From positions 10,891,000 through 10,954,999 of the forward strand of contig OY759262.1 of the NCBI GenBank assembly GCA_963662155.1: a stretch of DNA of 64,000 bases, written 5' to 3'. Numbering within the stretch: the stretch's first letter is position 1; each line of letters opens with the position of its first letter. Source of the stretch: Lamellibrachia columna (lineage: Eukaryota; Annelida; Polychaeta; Sabellida; Siboglinidae). This document shows positions 58,136-64,000 of this stretch, piece by piece. The position numbers were made by a program, and so were the translations under genes. The notes below the pieces were generated by a model that saw only the letters and a list, made by a program, of their open reading frames with translations, was not told the DNA's origin and did not search any database.

Positions 58136-59282
58136 CTAGTTTAAAGAATGTTTACTTCCAAAAATATTTGTCATTGTACCCAAGTCACTATCTACTGCTG
58201 CTGAAAGTTTGTCCGCGAATACTGCCACCCCCTTTCCACTTAAATGAATCCCATCCTTCATGTACATATCAGCCCTCCCAACAAAACTTCCCCATAAATC
58301 CACAAATCCAACTTCCTCTTCCCTACATAACTTCTGGACTAACATGTTAATTGCCATCCCCCGACAATTTCGATATTTGTGACCCCTCCTGCCCATTACA
58401 GGTAAAATCCCTGACAGTATTACCTGCTCAACCCGCGTCTGTTTTAGTGTTCTGACCAACTGCCTATATTTCCTAACTATGGCAGTTGCACCCTCCCTCT
58501 CTCCCTACGTGTACTAAAACAGATCCACCCTTACCCGAGCCTACGATGTTTTTTACCCTCTCAGTTATCGCCTCTATTTTGGCTCCAGGCAAGCAGACCA
58601 CCACATCATCTCCCTTGTTTAAGACTCTGTCGGTCTTCCTAACTATCGAATCCCCCACAAACACCCTCGCTCTCTTCCTCACCCCCTCTATCACTGCTGC
58701 AGAATAACTCTTCCGTTCGATCCCCTCCATCCCATTCTGTCCTGACCCCTTCCCTCCTGTCTCCTTTGCTCTTGTCTCTCCCACTTCCCTCTCCTTCACT
58801 CCGGTTGTTTTCCCTCCCGTCTCCCCCACTCCCTTCTCCTTCCCTCCTGTCTCCCCTACTCCCCTCTCCTTCGCTCCGGTTGTCTTCCCTCCCGTTCCTT
58901 TCCTTCCCGTCTCCTTACGTCCTGTCTCCCTACGACCTGTCACCTTCCCTCCTCTCAGCTTCCTCCCAGGCTGCGGTGAGCTCTCCCTAGCATCTCTTGT
59001 GTCTTTCCCCACTTTATCATCTACTGTTCCCCCACCGGAACTACTGGCACAACCCACCTGTTCCCTTCCCACCATTGCCACAACGAGCAGCCTCAGCTCT
59101 TCCAACTCCACCTCTAGTTCTTTCATCTTCGTACATCCCCTACACTCAAAACTAAAACTATCTGCCTGGACCTCAGCCCAGGATTTCTCGCACCCAGACT
59201 TGACAAAGTCCACCCAGTTACTACAACTGCCACAAATTAAGTGCCTTGTGGCCTTTAACTGCCGTTTGCAAGGCGCCATCAT
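58136..59282 (-). pseudogene. ORF1 of LINE copy 2, frameshifted at the SGNH block III
   Basis: Residues before the break match ORF1 (MMAPCKRQLK, the CxxC pairs, GDSIVRKTD). The Gly/Lys/Thr repeat is shorter than in copy 1. An 11-bp deletion near 58500 removes the GTNN block and shifts the frame; the C-terminal part (58459-58136, with DGIHLS) survives in another frame. Confidence 0.85.
58139..58145 (-). promoter_or_regulatory. TTTAAAC at the ORF1/ORF2 junction, second copy
   Basis: Same heptamer, phase and following TAG as at 27946-27952. Because the copies are so similar, conservation here is weak evidence for function. Confidence 0.5.
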
Positions 59283-60118
59283 ACAATTTAGTTTTAATTA
59301 GTTTGCAACGTTTAGACTGTTGATAAAGGTAAATGAAAATCATGCATTCATGCAAAAAATCTATGTCCTACTTAGTTGTTGGAGTTGCTTACATACACAA
59401 GGAACCACCACCTGTGGTGGACAGAACACACAGATATGAGCTACTTCAGCTTGAGACAGTCTGTATTCTAGTACGATACTCGAATACACTCACTTTTTCA
59501 GCTCACTCGAATGAACTTGTAACATAATTTTTGGAATAGTCCAGCATGTGTTCTGTAATCAAATTCTATATAGCCAGTTGTTATTCCATACTGAAAGTTA
59601 TAATAATTTTTTACCTGGTGCCACAATACACCTATGTAAACAGACCCAAATATCACTTTTGACTGTGGATTACTGAAAAGACAGACACCTCAACTTGTCG
59701 AATTGCATAACATTACATAACCTACTTAGTGGAGTCCTCAAAAACAACTCACCTTCCATGTGAAACAGTTACGTCAGCTCACTAGGCCATATCAGATAAC
59801 AGCTGGGCCTGTCCAGGATTTTCTCAACTCCCAATAGATGTGTGCTCTTCACATGAACTTGAGTAAAGGTGACTGTGTCTAATTAACTGAAATAAACAAA
59901 AGTTGACTGCTAAGTAATTATATTATAATGTGACTTATTCTGCTTTGATGTAACTTATCAGAGGGAGGCTGCACTAGTTTGAAGATGTCCCCCCCTTAAT
60001 ATACTGGTTTCCTGTCACTGTCATCTGGTTTCTCAGGTGGATTAGATGTCTTTGCATTCAGATAACGGTTTTGTCACTTTAATTGGTAATTTTACTTGGA
60101 TTTACCTGGGATTTTAAA

Positions 60119-60430
60119 ATGGAGGAGACAACACATGATAGTTGTAGTAGTAGTAGAAAGAGTGAGGAGAAATGTCCACCTGCTGGTGGAATTAAGATGA
60201 AAATTGGTGGCTTCAAGACCGGCCACTGTTACCACAAACCATCAGATGCAGCAATCCAACAGGAACCCAGTGGGGTTAGCAGTGGGGTTTGGTTGCCACG
60301 GCTAAGCCAGGATGACTTTGACAGAGTGGTGCAAACCACTCCTTCAGGATTGCTGGCAGTTTCCGACGTGTATTCATGCGCCCACGTGGCCCATAGCAGA
60401 AAAATTCCCATAAATCCCTCCGCCAGTTAA
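60119..60430 (+). CDS. Array unit ORF, copy 6
   Basis: Same frame. Copy-specific: DSCSSSRK, otherwise consensus. Confidence 0.35.
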   Translation: MEETTHDSCSSSRKSEEKCPPAGGIKMKIGGFKTGHCYHKPSDAAIQQEPSGVSSGVWLPRLSQDDFDRVVQTTPSGLLAVSDVYSCAHVAHSRKIPINPSAS

Positions 60431-61460
60431 ACTCTCCAAAAAATGCACTATTTCACAGCCAATAGCTTCTATAAACAAACCTGTGAATATTCATGCTCAA
60501 AGGCACTCATGTCACATAATATAAATTTATTAAGTTCACATTTCACAATTTCGCGTGCCCTACATTCGTGTGAAACAGTAAACAGGAAGGTCAACTGTGG
60601 TCTTACCCCAAATAAAAATGGTAATTGTGCAGACAAAAATTTAATTTAGCCTGTTGATAAAGGTAAATGAAAATCATGCATTCATTCAAAAAATCTATGT
60701 CCTACCTAGTTGTTGGAGTTGCTTACATACACAAGGAACCACCACCTGTAGTGGGCAGAACACACATATGTGAGCTACTTCAGCTTGAGACAGTCTGTAT
60801 TCTAGTACGATACTCGAATACACTCACTTTTTCAGCTCACTCGAATGAACTTGTAACATAATTTTTGGAATAGTCCAGCATGTGTTCTGTAATCAAATTC
60901 TATATAGCCTGTTGTTATTCCATACTGAAAGTTATAATAATTTTTTACCTGGTGCCACAATACACCTATGTAAACATACCCAAATATCACCTTTGAGTGT
61001 GGATTACTGAAAAGACAGACACCTCAACTTGTCGAATTGCATAACATTACATAACTTACTTAGTGGAGTCCTCAAAAACAACTCAACTTCCATGTGAAAC
61101 AGTTACGTCAGCTCAATAGGCCACATCAGATAACAGCTGGGCCTGTTCAGGATTTTCTCAACTCCCAATAGATGTGTGCTCTTCACATGGACTTGAGTAA
61201 AGGTGACTGTGTCTAATTAACTGAAATAAACAAAATTTCACTGCTAAGTAATTATATTATAATGTGACTTGTTCTGCTTTGATGTAACTTATCAGAGGGA
61301 GGCTGCACTAGTTTGAAGATGTCCCCACCCCCCCCCCCTAATATACTGGTATCCTGTCACTGTCATCTGGTTTCTCAGGTGGATTAGACGTATTTGCATT
61401 CCGATAACGGTTTTGTCACTTTCATTAGTAATTTTACTTGGATTTACCTGGGATTTTAAA

Positions 61461-61775
61461 ATGGAGGAGACAACACATGATAGCAGTAGTAGTAGTAGTA
61501 GAAAGAGTGAGGAGAAATGTCCACCTGCTGGTGGAATTAAGATGAAAATTGGTGGCTTCAAGACCGGCCACTGTTACCACAAACCATCAGATGCATCAAT
61601 CCAACATGAACCCAGTGGGGTTAGCAGTGGGGTTTGGTTGCCACGGCTAAGCCAGGATGACTTTGACAGAGTGGTGCAAATCACTCCTTCAGGATTGCTG
61701 GCAGTTTCCGACATGTATTCATGCGCCCACGTTGCCCATAGCAGAAAAATTCCCATAAATCCCTCCACCAGTTAA
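61461..61775 (+). CDS. Array unit ORF, copy 7
   Basis: Same frame with one additional Ser codon (104 residues). Copy-specific: DASIQHEPSG, VVQITPSG, SDMYSCAHV and INPSTS. Confidence 0.35.
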   Translation: MEETTHDSSSSSSRKSEEKCPPAGGIKMKIGGFKTGHCYHKPSDASIQHEPSGVSSGVWLPRLSQDDFDRVVQITPSGLLAVSDMYSCAHVAHSRKIPINPSTS

Positions 61776-62798
61776 ACTCTCCAAAAAATGCACTATTTCA
61801 CAGCCAATAGCTTCTATAAACAAACCTGTGAATATTCATGCTCAAAGGCACTCATGTCACATAATATAAATTTATTAAGTTCACATTTCACAATTTCGCG
61901 TGCCCTACATTCGTGTGAAACAGTAAACAGGAAGGTCAACTGTGGTCTTACTCCAAATAAAAATGGTAATTGTGCAGACAAAAATTTAATTTAGCCTGTT
62001 GATAAAGGTAAATGAAAATCATGCATTCATTCAAAAAATCTATGTCCTACCTAGTTGTTGGAGTTGCTTACATACACAAGGAACCACCACCTGTAGTGGG
62101 CAGAACACACATATATGAGTTACTTCAGCTTGAGACAGTCTGTATTCTAGTAGGATACTTGAATACACTCACTTTTTCAGCTCACTCGTATGAACTTGTA
62201 ACATAATTTTTGGAATAGTCCAGCATGTGTTCTGTAATCAAATTCTATATAGCCAGTTGTTATTCCATACTGAAAGTTATAATAATGTTTTACCTGGTGC
62301 CACAACACACCTATGTAAACAGACCCAAATATCACTTTTGAGTGTGGATTACTGAAAAGACAGACACCTGAACTTGTCGAATTGCATAACATTACATAAC
62401 TTACTTAGTGGAGTCCTCAAAAACAACTCACCTTCCATGTGAAACAGTTAAGTCAGCTCAATAGGCCATATCAGATAACAGCTGGGCCTCTCCAGGATTT
62501 TCTCAACTACCAATAGATGTGTGCTCTTCACATGGACTTGAGCAAAGGTGAATGTGTCTAATTAACTGAAATAAACAAAAGTTAACTGCTAAGTAATTAT
62601 ATTATAATGTGACTTGTTCTGCTTTGATTAACTTATCAGAGGGAGGCTGCACTAGTTTGAAGATGTCCCCCCCCCTTAATATACTGGTCTCCTGTCACTG
62701 TCATCTGGTTTCTCAGGTGGATTAGATGTCTTTGCATTCAGATAACGGTTTTGTCACTTTCATTAGTAATTTTACTTTGATTTACCTGGGATTTTAAA

Positions 62799-63110
62799 AT
62801 GGAGGAGACAACACATGATAGTAGTAGTAGTAGTAGAAAGAGTGAGGAGAAATGTCCACCTGCTGGTGGAATTAAGATGAAAATTGATGGCTTCAAGACC
62901 GGCCACTGTTACCACAAACCATCAGATGCATCAATCCAACATGAACCCAGTGGGGTTAGCAGTGGGGTTTGGTTGCCACGGCTCAGCCAGGATGACTTTG
63001 ACAGAGTGGTGCAAACCACTCCTTCAGGATTGCTGGCAGTTTCCGACGTGTATTCATGCGCCCACGTGGCCCATAGTAAAAAAATTCCCATAAATCCCTC
63101 CGCCAGTTAA
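62799..63110 (+). CDS. Array unit ORF, copy 8
   Basis: Same frame. Copy-specific: KIDGFKTG, DASIQHEPSG (shared with copy 7) and HSKKIPIN. Confidence 0.35.
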   Translation: MEETTHDSSSSSRKSEEKCPPAGGIKMKIDGFKTGHCYHKPSDASIQHEPSGVSSGVWLPRLSQDDFDRVVQTTPSGLLAVSDVYSCAHVAHSKKIPINPSAS

Positions 63111-64000
63111 ACTCTGCAAAAAATGCACTATTTCACAGCCAATAGCTTCTATAAACAAACCTGTGAATATTCATGCTCAAAGGCACTCATGTCACATAAT
63201 ATGAATTTATTAAGTTCACATTTCACAATTTCGCGTGCCCTACATTCGTGTGAAACAGTAAACAGGAAGGTCAACTGTGGTCTTACCCCAAATAAAAATG
63301 GTAACGGTGCAGAATTTTTTTTTATTTAGACTGTTGATAAAGGTAAATGAAAATCATGCATTCATTCAAAAAATCTATATCCTACCTAGTTGTTGGAGTT
63401 GCTTACATACACAAGGAACCACCACCTGTAGTGGGCAGAACACACATATATCAGCTACTTCAGCTTGAGACAGTCTGTATTCTAGTACGATACTCGAATA
63501 CACTCACTTTTTCAGCTCACTCGTATGAATTTGTAACATAATTTTTGGAATAGTCCAGCATGTGTTCTGTAATCAAATTCTATATAGCCAGTTGTTATTC
63601 CATACTGAAAGTTATAATAATGTTTTACCTGGTGCCACAACACACCTATGAAAACAGACCCAAATATCACCTTTGAGGTGGATTACTGAAAAGACAGACA
63701 CCTCAACTTGTCGAGTTGCATAACATTACATAACTTAATTAGTGGAGTCCTCAAAAACAACTCACCTTCCATGTGAAACAGTTACGTCAGCTCAATAGGC
63801 CATATCAGATAACAGCTGGGCCTGTCCAGGATTTTCTCAACTCCCAATAGATGTGTGCTCTTCACATGGACTTGAGCAAAGGTGAATGTGTCTAATTAAC
63901 TGAAATAAACATAAGTTAACTGCTAAGTAATTATATTATAATGTGACTTGTTCTGCTTTGATGTAACTTATCAGAGGGAGGCTGCACTAGTTTGAAGATG

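Larger units (their letters stand above)
55162..59310 (-). mobile_element. Second copy of the CR1/L2-type LINE, inserted in the array, 5'-truncated and broken
   Basis: It is near-identical to 24968-29310 in sequence and orientation. It has the same AAATCTTGTT tail repeats and is truncated 28 bp upstream of the ORF1 ATG (59282). TTTA at 55158-55161 and 59311-59314 is the likely target duplication; the tail overlaps it, so the edge is uncertain by a few bases. It interrupts the array between the ORFs of copies 5 and 6. ORF1 has an 11-bp deletion and ORF2 a one-base insertion, so this copy is not autonomous. Confidence 0.9.
48483..64000 (+). repeat. Head-to-tail tandem array, unit about 1333-1349 bp, eight complete units plus a partial ninth
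   Basis: The landmark ATGAAAATCATGCATT starts at 48484, 49833, 51177, 52511, 53844, 59333, 60667, 62012 and 63347. Spacings are 1349, 1344, 1334, 1333, (5489 with a LINE inserted), 1334, 1345 and 1335. Units are near-identical. Differences cluster in a poly(C) tract, an (AGT)n run and a switch between GCAGAATTTTTTT and GCAGACAAAAATTT near the unit end. Outer units 1 and 2 are the most altered. The array runs off the window. Three short frames recur in most units; only the one starting MEETTHD is unbroken in all eight. It could be a satellite or a tandem gene family. Confidence 0.95.

Overview
This window is a piece of an animal nuclear genome, most likely an invertebrate or early-branching chordate or lophotrochozoan. 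It is A+T-rich by eye. Coding blocks are short and bounded by GT...AG splice sites with consistent phases. It holds several lineages of APE-type non-LTR retrotransposons (LINEs), MITEs, minisatellites, long (TA)n tracts and a large tandem array. There is no prokaryotic gene organisation, and I saw no canonical rRNA or tRNA gene. I cannot name the species.

Layout. 0.1-5.6 kb, minus strand: an I-PpoI-like His-Me-finger protein without its catalytic His, a multi-exon DUF4806-type gene broken by one base, and an acidic His/Asp repeat protein. 6-8.8 kb: pogo-like MITE pieces, a 272-bp A+T-rich satellite and a G+C-richer tandem block. 9-16.7 kb: mostly unassigned, with a LINE ORF1 fragment and two terminal exons of a possible membrane protein. 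16.7-22.2 kb, minus strand: a four-exon unrecognised gene with perfect splice phases, a pogo-like MITE, and a decayed gene joining a gypsy-type integrase, a GPY/F module and a Ulp1-like protease (Ginger/KRBA2-like).

22.6-34.2 kb is a LINE graveyard. A 4.85-kb intact CR1/L2-type element (minus) lies inside an older plus-strand LINE, flanked by a 4-bp duplication. Another decayed LINE (minus) ends in an ATT-rich tail. 34.5-36.2 kb: an SGNH-like fragment and the N-terminus of a Mutator-like transposase, both running into (TA)n tracts. 39.7-44.6 kb: a tRNA-like SINE candidate, a broken gene of unknown family, a 27-bp minisatellite and a PHD-containing LINE remnant. 45.2-45.7 kb: a 40-bp minisatellite with a built-in hairpin. 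46.9-48.5 kb: a duplicated reverse transcriptase fragment carrying YAND instead of YADD.

48.48 kb to the window end is a head-to-tail array of about 1.33-1.35-kb units (eight complete plus a partial ninth). Each complete unit carries the same unbroken 103-104-codon reading frame. A second copy of the CR1/L2-type LINE sits inside the array, with both of its reading frames broken.

The most notable signal is in the intact LINE. ORF1 ends with TTTAAAC directly before its stop codon, in the phase needed for -1 ribosomal frameshifting. ORF2 lies in exactly that -1 frame and has no ATG until after its first endonuclease motif. The same junction is present in the second copy. Almost every other recognisable gene here carries at least one disabling change.
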